This document shows, piece by piece, positions 46,204 to 59,148 of a DNA stretch of 62,000 nucleotides. A program made the translations under genes and the position numbers. The stretch is from Adiantum capillus-veneris (Eukaryota > Streptophyta > Polypodiopsida > Polypodiales > Pteridaceae). Each line of letters begins with the position of its first letter. Positions within the stretch are counted from its first letter, which is position 1. Under the pieces are notes generated by a model that saw nothing but the letters and a program-made list of their open reading frames with translations, searched no databases and was not told the DNA's origin. The stretch lies in contig CM043970.1 in the NCBI GenBank assembly GCA_014529385.2, positions 48,439,279-48,501,278 on the forward strand, in the 5' to 3' direction.

Positions 46204-47799
46204 CTAGTCATCACTTGAACTGGAATTATCGGTTCCCCTTCTGATAACTACTACTAAGCACATTTTCCCTTTGTTTGTTGGATTCCTAAGGCAGTCCTCA
46301 AGAAAATGTCCACCCTTGCATCCACACGCTCCACAGTATGCCTCTATAGGTCTCACATTCTTATCCAGTTCATGACAATCATTTTTCCAATGGTCATCCG
46401 CTCCAGAGTTGTGACAATTTTTCCTAATTGGTTTGGGCATTGGCTTGACCAAAGGTGGCCTCGCCCCCTGGTTTGCAATAAAATAAACAGGTGTTGTATG
46501 AGTGGGTGCTTGGCACATTGATTTGATAGGAACTGGAGCAAGTTTCTATCCCCATTGTTACTTAACTAGTCTCAATATACGGAGTAATAGGTACTAGCGC
46601 ATGTTCCTCAATTTGTTCCTCAAACACCATGTACTTGATCGGTAGAAATCTATTCTTTGGAAGTGGAGGTTGCTAACCTAATACTGGTTGAGCTCGCACC
46701 ATATTTATGGGTGATATTTGCATGTGTGCTATATTGGGCGAGTATATATACATGGGTTGCCCCTAAGGCCTCATTGGCACATACTGAACATTTACATCAT
46801 ATTTTGTCTTGTAGTAGCACTCATTTGTCTCATGATTTGTCCATTTCCCTTCAATAGCACATCATTTTAATCGCGTTTGTTGGCCCATAGGTTGTCCCTG
46901 ATTTTGTCCCTGCATTGGGCATCGCATCGAAATTCTTTGCATGTTGTTCATCATATCATTCATTCATTTAAGCATGTTCTCTATCGCATTGACATGAACT
47001 GTATCTACTGATCCTACTTGTGCTGGCACATTGGATGTGTTTTGCTCTCTCTGAGTATCCTTAGATTTGCTTTCCTCATTGAAGATCTCACAATTATCAT
47101 TCAAGTCAATCACATCTAAACTACATGCTTCTTACGTTATGTGTTTTTTTCTATACAAAATATCATGCAAATCTTTGTTTAACATCCCCTCTGGAAACAG
47201 TGAGACTAGTATTTCCTTGGTTGGAATCTCCAACTTTGCACATCTGTCGATGTACCGCCTCATTCGACTCACACTATCTCTGATAGTTTCTCCTTGTTTT
47301 TGTTTGAAACTATAGATTTGTGCCACAATACTATGCTTTATGTCCATTTTAGAACATATAGCAAAAAATCTCATGGCCAAACTTGGCAAGTTGTTGATCG
47401 ATCCAAGAGGTATGGTCTAGAACCAAGTCAAGGCTTTTCCCTCCAGGGTCATCCCAATTCCCTCAAACTGTGCATGGAAATCGGTTATGTGCTCAGCTCT
47501 CAAAAAAAATTTGAAACCCAATGGTCACATGGGTCCCTTGTCCCTCTATATTTTTTAAGCCACTTTTGTAAATCTACTGGTCTAACTCTATGATTGTGTT
47601 CAGCACCCACTCTCTCCCTTCGAGTCGGTGTTTCTCCCATAAATCCCTCAAACCAGTAGTTTGGTAAGTGTGACTGATGTGGACCTCTTCTTGTCCTCAT
47701 GTCACTCATTTATCCCCTATTATGGGTGGTTTCCACCTTTGTTTCTCTGGTACCATTGAGATGGCTATTGCTTGTTGTGCTTCCTTGTTGGTTGGCCAT
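46204..47799 (-). pseudogene. Element F (Ty3/gypsy) gag with zinc knuckles
   Basis: The likely start is ATG 47799-47797 (MANQQGSTTSNSHLN), with a TAA at 47712-47710. The gag core is clear: FEGIGMTLEGKALTWF, then MDIKHSIVAQIYSFKQKQGE (about 47450-47270), interrupted by a stop after TWF and by another at about 47134. Near 46340 are zinc-knuckle segments: CGACGCKGGHFLEDC is a complete CX2CX4HX4C motif, while CHNSGADDHWKNDC has lost its second Cys. The protein would package element RNA. Confidence 0.8.
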
Positions 47800-49571
47800 G
47801 TTGTCATAAGATCTAGCATTTAAATGCACATCCCGATCAATTTCCTATACGGTTCCCATGATCACTTCACGGATTGAGTGTCCCTTATTGTTGTAACAAT
47901 CCCTAGAGAGATGAGTGGGAAGTTTTGCTAGTCCCTTTTCCTTGCTTTTGAAAATTTACACAATTTCCAAGGGCATCAATTGTCCTAATATGGCATGGGT
48001 AGTCCATGCAAAATCCTTAATATTGTTTTCTTGCCAGGAATAAACTCCAAGTCTTGAGTTATCAATGGGGATGCGTTTCAATGGTTTAGCATCTATTAAC
48101 TAATACCCTTCTAATTCTAACAATAGAGGTCCTCCTTTATAGCCTTATATGGTATTAGAGTATCAACATCTATTTCCCATTTATTCATTGAATCAGGGTC
48201 TTATATCTTACGTCTATCCTCACTCTACAAACTTCTCATTTGGGTCCAAATAAATCTGGGCTTCATACTTTCTGCATGGTGTTGAAAAAAGTCAAGATGT
48301 GCTTGAACTTGAGAGAGGTCCCAATTCTTGATCGTGTCAAAAAAGAAGACATGTCTGAGCTTGAATCTGAGTAAGTGTCTGGCACTTCTTTCGCAATATT
48401 TTTTAATAGTCTTCTTTGGTTTACACTCTCTTCTGTGGACACTCTACTCCTATTCTCTCCTATGTCAATCAAGTTTTCCAAAACTCTACCAGATCTTAGG
48501 TTCTTATATGGATTTACAAAACTTAATAGGAATGATACTTTAAACCTCGAAGGTTGTCTTTGGTTTCAAACACAATGCTTTTGCCATTTTCTCTCCTATC
48601 CTTCACAAAGTCGCAATTCCCTGCACGACAACACTTAAACGCATAGGTGATTCCACAATTTGTCAATCCTCGATCACAAAATATACAAGAATTACTTTTT
48701 CTAGTGCTCAATAGACCTTATGTGCAAAAAATGTGAAACTCTACTCAGTTTTATCTTAGGCACGCCTAAGATGGTTGCACCAATTTGTAGAGTCTATCTC
48801 AACTTTCATCACACAATTGGGGTCTTTAAAGCTTTCCAAAGTCAATCTTGGTGCCAAATGTCAAAAATACTTTTCTGGTGGGAGATTTATTTTCGATGTG
48901 CCTAAGATAAAACTTCTCTATCTAGACGTAGTTTTACTATGGTGACTTGGAGTGGATTCTACATGTGATTTCAAGCTTGTACAATGAGTTTCACAAAGTT
49001 TAGACAATATGCCAATGTTTTTATTCTTGTTTTTGATCCCATGGCTTTGTTTTTACTTTCTTTTTGTGTTTGTACCCTTACACAACTCCAAACGCGATGA
49101 AACTTGCTCAAGAGCTATATTATGGTCTAAATAGACCAATCTATATAAAAAATGAGATCAAATTCATGAGTGCATAAGTATAGTGTTTTTTCCCAAGGAA
49201 ACACAAGAGAAAAATTAACAAAGCTATATAAATTATTATAACGTTCTCACACAATATGAGGTAGAGAACTACAAAGATAATACAATAAAGTGGTGAATTT
49301 TTAATTTAGCATCTTTCAATGTGTACAATATTTACACTTGTATTTAAGAGAACCAAAGAAGAGGGTAATTAGCAAGAAGGAAATGTAGAATATGAAGTAG
49401 ATTCTTAGTTTCTAAATTTAGTCATAATATGGTTTAGAATTTCTATGTAAAATCACTTAATTTTCATATGTTTAACTCTATATTAGTAATTGTGTGTTAC
49501 TTTCCATACCATTCTTCAATGATAGCAGTCTCAAACAGCGAAAGATGGAAAACTTAATCAACATAAGTTTA
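47800..49571. other. Stretch without a supported gene, two CCTAAG palindromes
   Basis: Possibly decayed 5' sequence of F at its left end. I see no LTR or primer site. Palindromes related to those at 33-34 kb lie near 48753 and 48895. Confidence 0.35.
48753..48772. repeat. Short palindrome, CTTAGG/CCTAAG type
   Basis: Arms atcttaggc and gcctaagat flank 2 bp. A degenerate relative (gtgcctaagataaa) lies at about 48898-48911. Confidence 0.85.
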
Positions 49572-49725
49572 TGTTAGGTAAAGGCGGTGTGCCTCACTGT
49601 GCTTTGCCCGTGTCCGGCCACCCACATTTATCTACTTATTCTTTATATATATAAAGAATAAGGAGCTCTCACTCATTCTCACATTGTACTCATACAGAGA
49701 TTTGGGAGCTCCACCCCACATCCTC

Positions 49726-49822
<97 letters not shown>

Positions 49823-49847
49823 CACGCACTGCATTCGCGCACTCACA
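49572..49847 (+). repeat. Short copia LTR (element G), 276 bp
   Basis: It starts TGTTAGGTAAAGGCGG and ends CACTCACA just before a primer-binding site. Its first 35 bp resemble the LTR of element D (TGTTGGGGTATAGGCGCC, then TGCC...TTGCCCG). A TATA region (ctttatatatataaag) lies at about 49641-49656. Confidence 0.75.
49730..49819. repeat. (CT)n microsatellite, about 90 bp, inside the LTR
   Basis: An uninterrupted CT run lies downstream of the TATA box, so it would sit in the transcribed R/U5 part of the LTR. Confidence 0.95.
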
Positions 49848-49848
49848 A

Positions 49849-49861
49849 TTGGTATCAGAGC
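49849..49861 (+). other. Primer-binding site, initiator tRNA-Met type
   Basis: TTGGTATCAGAGC follows the LTR end. The same sequence primes element D. Confidence 0.88.
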
Positions 49862-51030
49862 TTTGGCAACGCGTCCGACGGCTTCCTGGCAAGACGAAAG
49901 TGACATAGCTAGGCTATGGCATCTTGAGCTCGGCGTGGTGGATACGGATCGACGATGTCAAATCTCAACTTAGGCATGTATATTCAGCTTGTGTAGCATG
50001 CCATTGCTAAATTTTGCAAAGAATTTTGCTGGATTTTTTGGCATATCTCTCACACCCGAACTCGGAAACATGTGATCCAGGAGTCTACCCTGAGGTTTTG
50101 GCACGTTCCAAACGCGCTGGTCATATCAAAATTTTGAAATTTTGAGCACTGAAGTTTTGCAGTAGCATGTCAACAATCTCGGCATATCGAGGTTTTGAAG
50201 TTTGATTCCTATAATGTAGAGAGTGATGCGGTTTGCATTTTTGGCTATGTATGGCACATTGTGGTGCTATTTGAGAGAAAATTCACCTTATTTTTGTACA
50301 TGCAAGTAATACTTTGGGATGTGACTTTCAAATCGTTGCACATTCAGATGTGGTTTCATGCACTTTGTTTGACTATGTGGGGCAACAAGCTTTTTTAGCA
50401 CGGTTTTGTGCAGTTTCATGCTATATATGCAATATGCGAATACAATTTGAGCTAGCACTAGCTCATAGGTAGCAGGTTTATCAATTTGAAGTGTTTTTGG
50501 ACAGGTGCATGTCCATAATAGAGATACTTGGTCAGGAGTGAGCCAATTTTCTAGGCTTTTGGCATTGCATGTAGACCATTTGTGGATTTTGCTACTGAGA
50601 CAGTGTCTATTGTCATGCGTATTTGGTGAGATTATTTGAGTTTTTGTTGAGTTTCCAAGGGAAACTCTGCCGGATTTCTTCCAAGATTTCTTGCCATGGT
50701 TTGCGTTTTTGCAGTTTATTCTGTGACAGTATAGTGGTTGACATATCCCACTTTGACAGTGATCGAGTGTTTACTCTCACTTTGACGGGTTTTGTCAATT
50801 TGGAGACGGTTTGGTGTTCTTGTACCCACTCTCAAAGGAGTGAGGATTTGTGTATGCTTGTGTGGATACAATACAGGCTAGTCACAAGTTTTTGCAGATT
50901 TTTGTAGGCAGTTTCTCTTGTAGGACGCGTTTTGAGCTAGTTTGCTTCGTACTTGCGTACATGGTTATACGCTTTACGCTCGATTGAGCAGTCTGTCCCA
51001 GTTTATGCTTGCAAAGTTTGAAGATTGTGG
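49862..51030 (+). other. Element G leader, related to element D leader
   Basis: No gag follows. The stretch around 50070-50115 (gatccaggagtctac, then gttttggcacgttcc and acgcgctggt) closely matches the D leader at about 60095-60155 on the other strand. Similar diction recurs near 50750. The leader is cut off at the 83 bp duplication and element C. Confidence 0.65.
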
Positions 51031-51196
51031 AGTTGTTTTATGTATACGTGAGCATCGATTTTGATGCGATTGATCATGTAACATCTAATGAACTAGTAGC
51101 TTGTGTGTAGTGGAGTTGTTTTATGCATATGTAAGCATCAATTTTGATGCGATTGATCATGTAATATTTAATGCACTAGTAACTTGTGTGTAGTGG
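51031..51196. repeat. 83 bp tandem duplication spanning the end of element C
   Basis: Two copies (51031-51113 and 51114-51196) each contain about 46 bp of flanking DNA (agttgttttatg...gattgatca) and the last 37 bp of the C LTR (TGTAA...gtgtagtgg on the plus strand). They differ at roughly nine positions. Confidence 0.9.
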
Positions 51197-52720
51197 AAAT
51201 TCATAACATAGTGAGCATTTCATTAAGAACAAGTCTCAAATGAGCATAGAGAGAGTACATATTTGAGAAAGCAACCTAGCAATTTACACCTAGCTAATTT
51301 GGCATTGACAATACTTGAAAAGAGAGAGAAATAGAACAACTGACAATAGTTGAGGACCGGATTTACATGGATCCGGTCCCCCCTCCATAAAGGCTTTGTA
51401 TTATAGCTTCTCCCAACAAAGGATACTTTTTTACAATACAATTCTTGTGTTTCTTGACAAAACTCGTTGGTGCAATGAAGATGGAAGCTTCACGCACCAA
51501 ATTATGCTTGAAAAACACACCTAGTGTCCCTAGCCTCAGTCCCAAGACCTCACACACCTTCAAAAATGGTGAGAGCTAGCAGGGAATGAGGATAGATTGA
51601 GAGGAAGAAGAGGTATCTTACGAGAAAGAAGTATTCTCCTCACATAATCACTCTAATAGCATAGCTTAGCTTAGTAATTAGCATGGTAGAGGAGATGAGC
51701 ATGCCATTGAAGCTTGGCTCTTGGTTGGATTTGCATTCCATAGCCAAGAGTTGTTGGTGTAGGTCTCTACTTCTCAATGCTTGGAGAAGGATATGGAGTT
51801 CTTCTTGCACACATGAGTTGTGTGTGTGTGTGTGGCCATGAGTTAAGAGTAAAAGGCATCCTTTTTCATCATCTTGGTTGACCCCTCTTGCTATTTTCTC
51901 ATGCTAGCATCCTATTGGCTCCTGCAAAGATTAGCCAATGACAATTTAGAATCATAATTGCTAGCCTTGTGACATGTGTCCCCCTTTCCCCTTTTGTGAG
52001 AGCTTTAGGTAATTAAATAATTCAATTAAACTCTCACTAGACCTCTCAATATTCTGGCCAATAGGAATAATGCAAGCCAATTGGCTGCTGAATTCTCATT
52101 GGACCCCTTGATAGACTACCCAATAGTCTTCTAGGGAGCTTAATTTCTATTGATTCTTTTATCAATCATTTTTAAATTGATTAGACTAATTTTACTCTAG
52201 CCTAATTATCATTGGTCCACCTCTATGGGGCCATCCAATAGGATTTGAGGGGAGGTTGGGGACAACTAGCCTAGGAGCCTGACATGTGTCCAGTATTCCC
52301 TTTGTGTAAAGGGGGATCCTTGGAGTGTGTGTGTGTGTGTGTGTTTCCCTTTCATCCCCTACAATAAGGGCTCACCCCCTCCTTCCTAGGGATGTGGGAA
52401 GACTTTTTAGTCTTCCGATGACCATCCAATTTCTCCTTGCTTTGGCCATTGGATAAAAGAGTTAATGTTTGGAACCTTAGCCTATGGAAGTCTTAAGGGA
52501 GCTGAACCTTAGGTCTTTTAAGCCCCATTGAATCACATTTCTCTTTTGCAGATTGTCCCCCTTTGGATCCCTATTTTCCCTCCTTTGGATCCCTGAGAGA
52601 GACCGGTCTGGCAGCCTCACCAATGTTCTAGCTTTTACTCCCCTGGTATTTCCCCATATTAAGTGATCAATTTAACATGAGAAAATCATTTGGAAGTATT
52701 GGATATTAGTTTTTATGACA
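51160..52720 (-). repeat. Element C 3' LTR
   Basis: On the minus strand it begins TGTCATAAAAACTAATATC at 52720 and ends ...aaatattaca at 51160. It closely resembles the element A LTR, including the microsatellite near 52330. Confidence 0.88.
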
Positions 52721-52735
52721 CTACCTCTCTCTTGA
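52721..52735 (-). other. Element C polypurine tract
   Basis: On the minus strand, caagagagaggtag precedes the LTR. Confidence 0.7.
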
Positions 52736-53051
52736 AATCATAGTCGTCCAAGAATATGAGGTAGAGAATATAAAGCCTAGTCATTAGTCCGTTTTTCTAG
52801 CAGGTAGAGGATCCGTATTTTACCCTACGACATCGTCCCAGAATGGATGACCAGTCCATTTGGTGCTTGAGAGCGTTAGCTGCCACAAGCATGTTTGCAA
52901 ATTAGTCCGTATCAACCTTCCATAGTAGAGTGATATGGTGTTCAAGAGACATGATCCTAAGCATGCATACTCATTAACATGTGCACACAATAAAGAAAAA
53001 GAGAGTCTTATAAGAAACAAACTTTGTTGATTTATATATATTTACATTTGC

Positions 53052-54285
53052 TTACTCTAGGGGATCATTGTAAGCATTGACAAGGTTTAGACTATCCTTT
53101 AGTTGTATGCCTTGCATCCATCTAGCATATTCAAAAGGATAGTTTTTAAACTTGATAAGATGCCATCGAATAGTCTTACCACCTCGTAATACTTTGTCTT
53201 CATGCTGCAGAATAGAATTGAGTTGTAGCACCTCTTCTTGGTCCTCAATCTCCAGTGGGTCTTCAATGATTTCTTCTTGAGGTGGCTCTCCTTTGTAAGG
53301 CTTTAATAGGCTCACGTGGAAAGCATTGTGCATGAGCCAATGGCTGGGCAACTTGAATTGATAGGTCATCTCATTGATTGGCCTAAGAATATGAAAGGGG
53401 ACATAGTTTCTTCTTGCTAATTTAGCATAATAATTTTGGTGTCTCGTAGGATTCTTGGCCATCGTGTGCCTTAATCAAGCCTTCGGAAACTTAAGCAAGA
53501 CCCAATCATTTTGTTTAAACGCTAGGGCTTGTGCTTATCAGCATCAGCCTTTTGCCTTTGCTGAGAGATGGATATAACATCCTTAATCTTTTGGAAAGAT
53601 TCTTGTAGGTCCTGGCTATATTCATCTGCAACGAAGATCTTCCCATGTACCTTGAGTAGCAAGGGACTTTTTGATCTTCCCTCTATCACCTCAAAAGGTG
53701 CTTTTCCCGTGGAAGTATGTACAATGCTATTGTAAGCATACTCCACTAAGGGTAAGTACTTCTCCCGTTGGGACTTTTGATCTACTTCTGTGACACAAGC
53801 TTTTAGTAGATAAAAAATTGTTAGGTTAGCTATTTCACTTTGGCCATCCGTTTATCCAACACTATAAACAATGGCAAGCTGTGCTACTTGAAGATTTGTG
53901 ATATAAAGAGGGTTGCCATTTGATGGGCTTTGATAGTTTTTTTGATAGACATGAAATGTGCTTGTTTTCTAAACTTGTCTATTATCGTCCATATTCCTGT
54001 ATTCCCATGGATAGACTTGGAAAATCCAAAGATAAAATCTATGGATATGCTCTCCCATGGTGAACTAGGGACTGACAAAGTTTGAAGCAATCCAGGTTGC
54101 TTCCCTCTATCAAATTTCTTCTTTTGACATACCACACATTTTGAAACATACTCTTGTATGTTTGCTTTCATGGTAGGCCAATAGAAATATGTTTCTATCC
54201 CTTTTAGGGTAGACTGAATCCCTCTATGTCCCGCATAAGCAGGAGCATGAGATTCATACATTACTTTCTCACGTAGTGAGTTAGT
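53052..54285 (-). pseudogene. Element C integrase and chromodomain-like tail
   Basis: From the HHCC finger (YESHAPAYAGHRGIQ, CVVCQKKKFD) through MDFIFG-like IDFIFGFSKS (54050) the integrase core is readable but broken near 53880-53750. The part from 53746 to 53522 (FEVIEGRSKSPLLLKVHGKI) and the tail from 53462 (YQFKLPSHWLMHNAFHVS, then WHLIKFKNYPFEYARWMQ) are in frame. It ends at a stop at 53054-53052. The product would be a partial integrase without catalytic completeness. Confidence 0.85.
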
Positions 54286-54749
54286 AACACCGAGGGCCGT
54301 CTTTTGAAATCAACCCATCTCTCTCTATGCAAAACCCCCCTTCAAAAAAAATAAAAAATCTCAAGAATAGGGCATGTGAACGGCCACTTGAGAATCAAGA
54401 TAAACAAAATGTCTAGTAAAAGCTTTCACCAAAGCAGAAAATCTTTCATGGTAGGGAGACTTTGTCCACAAGTACCGGCGGAGCCACTGGTAATCATTTT
54501 TCTCTCTCCTTTATTTTCTCCTCAAAGGGCTCCACTTTCAAAATAATTGATAACTATATTAGTAAATAAGAGGGCACTCAATGGTTTGTACAACCATGGC
54601 CACCACCTTCTTACAAAAGCAAATAAAGGGGGCCTCCTTCTCGTTATCACCTCTTTCCAACTTGTCCTCTTCCATCCACGGAGCCCTCCCTCTCCTTGTC
54701 TTCTCTCTCCCTCTTGCTCTCTCTCTTGGTTGAAATCTTCACTTTTTTT

Positions 54750-54805
<56 letters not shown>

Positions 54806-56640
54806 CAACAAAAACACTTTATCTCCCTCCACACACACACACACACACAAAGCTGAAAACAGCCAATTTTTAGCACACATAGAGTACATACACACACACA
54901 CACACACTCTTCTCTCTCACTCTCATGTCTTTCCCAAGATCTCCATAGTTGAAAATTGCTTTTTTTCAGTCATACACACACACACACTCACATACATATA
55001 CACACACACAACTTACCATCAACATGCACCCCACTCTCATAATCACCACCAAACACTCTCACAAATCAGCCCATAAGCCCAAAATAGTCAAGTTACATCC
55101 ACCATCAATTCACACACATGCACATGATCTTGTATATATGCACTTTGCGCCAACAGCTTCAATGAAGTGACGACCATTGTGACAACCGCAAAGGCACTCG
55201 ACTACGACCACTACAAACGACATGACGCAAGGGAGGCTTGTCCAAGAAAAGCATCAAGTTATAGAAGCACCAATTAGGTGGTCCATGCCTATGTTCATCA
55301 ATTTCAAACGACAACATCAACCTTGTTATCATCTTTTACTCCACCTACGCCTCATAGTCGCTCTTTTGTGTGTTAACACAGAATATTGTATTTTTTTACT
55401 CTAGATTTGAAATCTAGGGCATGAGTGAGATAAACAAAGACACAATAAATGAAGTCTTGGCCAAAGTTAGAGCCACTACCGCTATAAGTGGTGGATTTAT
55501 ATTCTCCAATGACAAACTACCTTGGGCAACCTCTTGTGCAAAACCCTCTCTCCTTGCTCAAATAAGCTAGCTACAACTAGCATACCTTGTTAAAACCCCA
55601 TTCCCCTACTCTGCTTTCCCCGCCATCTCTCTCTTCCCCTACTATTTTCTCTCTGTGGACCTCTATATCACAAGCATCATTGCATCAGACATGACCGACC
55701 CATGGTCACATGGGGTGGGTCACATCCCAATAAAATATAGGAAAATTCCACCCTCTTTTCCTATATAAGCAGGGGTCTCTATCACCAAAACACAACAACA
55801 CTCTCACCACAACACAAGCTCTACGTTATTAGAAGTTATTAGCATTTTGAGGTGTAGGCACCATGCCTCCACACTTCTAATATACCTAGAAGTGTTAGTC
55901 CATGTAAAAGAGCATTGGGAGACACCATCACACCATAATGGTAAGGAGGTTATACAAACACAAGCTACTCATAAGCACATATTCCACCTCCATTACATCA
56001 ACTTCCACGCCTTGGTGCAATTTGAAGTGGAGGATTTGGCATTCAACAAGAGTGAAGGTTAACCTCACACCACTCCTTGACATCATCTCCACCCATCGAC
56101 GATGCACCCATGGTCTCCTCCTTCCTCTCTTCTCCCTCTCTATCCATTATCTCTTCCCACAAACAATCTACTCTTTTTGTTATGTCATTCTTTGTATTGT
56201 GTTGAATTTGTGAGTATGTCACATAGTTGTTTATTTCTTTTGCGTTATATGTAGAGGTGTGTGGGTTCACCACCTTAGGGTTGTTTTGTTCTTGATTTGC
56301 ATGTATTGGTGTGCGGGTTCGCCACCTCTTGTGTGAATAGTAGTCCACGCACCTACATTCACAACTCTGACTATCTATCTCCACTTCTTTTGCTACCACC
56401 TCATACCACAATTTATAACATGTTCAATTGCATGGCATGGTGTGTTGTGTGATGTATAGTATTTTCATTGCGTTCTAGCCGCATTTCAAGCTAGGTGGTG
56501 CCCCTATTGTTTGCCTTTCATGGTGAGGCCATCATGCGTTAGCCCCTTGTGTTGAGGCCACCGGGTCTATCTTGCAAGTCCGCCTCTCATTTGGTGCCCC
56601 CACTGAGGAGGGATTTTGAAACCTTGAGTTTACAATACTG
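54286..56640. other. Microsatellite-rich stretch, no supported gene
   Basis: It contains (CT)n at 54752-54802, (CA)n blocks at about 54831-54849, 54891-54906, 54975-54986 and 55000-55009, and a TATA-like motif (tatataag at 55762-55769) followed by a CA-rich leader-like stretch. This may be the promoter and leader of the retroelement-like sequence that resumes after element D, but no LTR pair is visible. Confidence 0.45.
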
Positions 56641-56658
56641 ACATGTTTATATCTCTTC

Positions 56659-56919
56659 ATGGATGAGTGGCTTCTTGAATTATCCAATTGGACCACCAAA
56701 GAGGAGGAGATTCAAGAAAGCTTGACGCAAGTCATCAAGACACTCTTGCCAGGGTGTTGTATTGTTAGCATAAAAGAGGTGGTAAGACCCTCTTTCCCTA
56801 CTCAAATTGTTTACATTTCTCATCTTCCTCGCAAGCATAAAAGCAAGGCACAAGACGCATCATGCTCACATTGTTGCCAAAAACCACACCTCCTACATGA
56901 GTGCAACCCAAAGTGAATA
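56659..56919 (+). CDS. 85-aa protein with CCHC zinc knuckle
   Basis: The frame runs from MDEWLLELSNWTTKEEEIQE to a C-terminal knuckle CSHCCQKPHLLHEC, which fits CX2CX4HX4C exactly (Cys69, Cys72, His77, Cys82). Knuckles of this spacing bind nucleic acid and are typical of retroelement Gag, though cellular CCHC proteins have them too. It lies about 110 bp left of the element D insertion. Downstream frames across D (60793 onward) may belong to the same decayed gene. Family not recognised. Confidence 0.45.
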
Positions 56920-57026
56920 AAAATCCATCATTTTCTCCCTCGACATCCGCAGGAGCATTCTTACTTCGGTAGGTTTTCAAGTAGCACTAGGATTCTCTAC
57001 ACCTACACCCCCATCTATGCCACCTA

Positions 57027-57214
57027 TGAAGGGGATCGGGGAGCACCACAGACGGAGAGTGAGAGAGAGAAGGAGACACACGACACGATGTGGGTGGGGA
57101 GACTCCAAAGAGTGAGAAACCCCCTATACACTTATGCTATGTATAAGGTATACAAGTCAGTGGGCGCCCAGACTCTGGGCGACCGGGCAAGGCACAGGCG
57201 CCTATACCCCAACA
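57027..57214 (-). repeat. Element D 3' LTR
   Basis: On the minus strand TGTTGGGG...CCCCTTCA. It differs from the 5' copy at about four positions (around 57117-57119 and 57181-57182). Confidence 0.93.
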
Positions 57215-57226
57215 ACCTCCCACTTA
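57215..57226 (-). other. Element D polypurine tract
   Basis: On the minus strand aagtgggaggt lies directly before the LTR start. Confidence 0.8.
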
Positions 57227-57615
57227 AAGGCGACTGTGCCTTTAAGCAAGGGAACCTAGTCTAAAGACTACAAAAGGTGAGAGAAAACCGCTCTCAATCG
57301 ATGCCCACTGGCTGGCTGTGATCGTGTGCATCCGGCTGTCCTGCTCCCGTGTAAGTCTATACACCACCAGACGTACCGCACACATACAACAAGTATGTAC
57401 ACAATACCTGCATATCTCCCTCATGCACTATGCCATGATCAGTCAAAAACGACTGACAATCCCAACTGCAAATGCTCCTACTACAGCTGCGATATCCGGT
57501 CTCAAGATCAACATCTCATACATGAGACCACCAAATGCCAATGCAATGCTAGCGGGCCCTGCTAGCTCTACGGAGCATGCATCAACATATATATATCCCT
57601 GGCAATAGGCATCTC
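57227..57615 (-). other. Element D 3' untranslated region
   Basis: Non-coding; no pol remnant recognised. Confidence 0.6.
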
Positions 57616-59148
57616 TCACTGAAAAGGCGTGTCAACCACATGCATCTCCTGACTGTCCACAAAAGACGCATCAACCTGTCGTGCAACCTCAGAGCAAACC
57701 AGCTGCTCTAGGTGTGTGCTGGAAGACATATCCTGCACAACTATATCCCCATGCTCACTGTTGAGCATAGAAAGGAATGACTGCATAATCGCTGACATCT
57801 CAGTCTCCTCTGCAATCATCCACTGCAAACATGACCACTCAATCTGTTGTGACTCACTAGAGCTCTCGTGCTCTAACTCCGTATGCATAGACTCTTGCAC
57901 AACATCCTCCTGTCGTGACTCACTAGAGCAAGACCGCTCTACCTGTCTATCCTGCATAGAAGTATCTCGCACAACTGACTCTCTGCTTTGCTCAGTCACT
58001 AGCAAAGCATGCATGTCTGACTCTGTCACCTCTCTGTGTGACTGCTCAAGTCGTGCCCCAATTGTGTGCACAACGAGCTCACTACTCTGCACTCCATGCA
58101 AAGTATCCTGCAACCCATGAGCAAAAGAGACTGGCCTGCTCTCTCGCTCTCTATCTGGCTGCGTGATCACAGAGACAACACCGTCTCTCCCGTGATCCAC
58201 ATGCAATGGGTAACCTATACCACTCCTGGCACCTCTCGCAATCACTAGCGAACCCAAACGCATCACAAAATCTCGCTCTCGTAGCGAAATCTGACATCCA
58301 CAATCTCGTAACTATCTGACTGAGATCAAATCCCGCCTCAGATCTGGCACATAACGCACATGACGCAGGGTAAATCTCATACCACTAGGCAAGGACAAAC
58401 ATACGTCTCCTGCACCCTCAATGTCATACACAGCACCATCAGCCATGTGCACACAACCAAGTCTCCCACTAGAAAACGTGCTAAACCACTCACGATGTGA
58501 CGTGACATGGAAAGTAGCATCTGAATCTAGTAACCAATATGAAGAAAATGTGCAATCCGATATGCAATCCGTAGACATAAGATCGTCTGAAGACAAGCTA
58601 GATGTAAATGTGACATCGCCATCACAATCATACTCAGTAACCACCGTACTGATCTCACTAGCATCTATCATGCCCAAATCTGCATCACGCATCTGTCGCC
58701 TCCGTTGTCTCAAACGCCTGAAACATCGACGCCTAATGTGCCCTCTATGTCCACAATGCCAACATGTCAAGTCTCTATGCCGTCGAGACTTGCGTGTGGG
58801 ATCAATCTCTCCCATGGACATAGAAGTGGGACTAGACTTTCCTGTAGACATGGATGTCGCGTACATAGCATGTAAACTCTGCCATAAAGCATGAGTTGTA
58901 GTCTCCCTCGAGACCTGCCAGTCAACAGACTCAACCAGATGCAAACAAATCGTAGACATTGCTAACTCATCAAGATCTTGCCAATCATCATCACGCATAG
59001 ACTTGGGCTTCGCCGATAAACCACACAAGGGTTTATCCTGCCCCAAATCTGCCAATGCAACAAGCATATGCTCCTTCCAAGCAACAAAATCTGCACCATC
59101 AAACTGTGTCAGACCATAACGCTGGAAGTCAAATGAAAAATCAGCCAT
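57616..59148 (-). pseudogene. Element D Gag, protease-like motif, GAG-pre-integrase and Ser/Glu-rich tail
   Basis: The likely start is ATG 59148 (MADFSFDFQRYGLTQFDG). The copia Gag core (FVAWKEHMLVALADL) is followed by a short Gag, a CCHC knuckle CWHCGHRGHIRRRC near 58760-58725, and a protease-like WLLDSDATFHVTS where the usual DSGAS is altered. The GAG-pre-integrase domain (YVPDLRRDLISV, then GSLVIARGARSGIGYPLHV) is interrupted by a single in-frame TAG at 58314-58312. From about 58190 to 57616 the frame continues for about 190 residues of Ser/Glu/Gln-rich sequence (SSSESQQIEWS, SSESRQEDVVQES) that replaces integrase and RT. The stop at 57618-57616 closes it. Apart from one stop, the frame is intact. 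Confidence 0.85.

Larger units (their letters stand above)
51160..54285 (-). mobile_element. Ty3/gypsy element C, 5' truncated
   Basis: On the minus strand, the integrase-to-tail coding region, 3' untranslated region, polypurine tract and a 1,561 bp 3' LTR are collinear with element A. Homology stops abruptly at about 54285, so gag through RNase H and the 5' LTR are missing. Confidence 0.88.
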
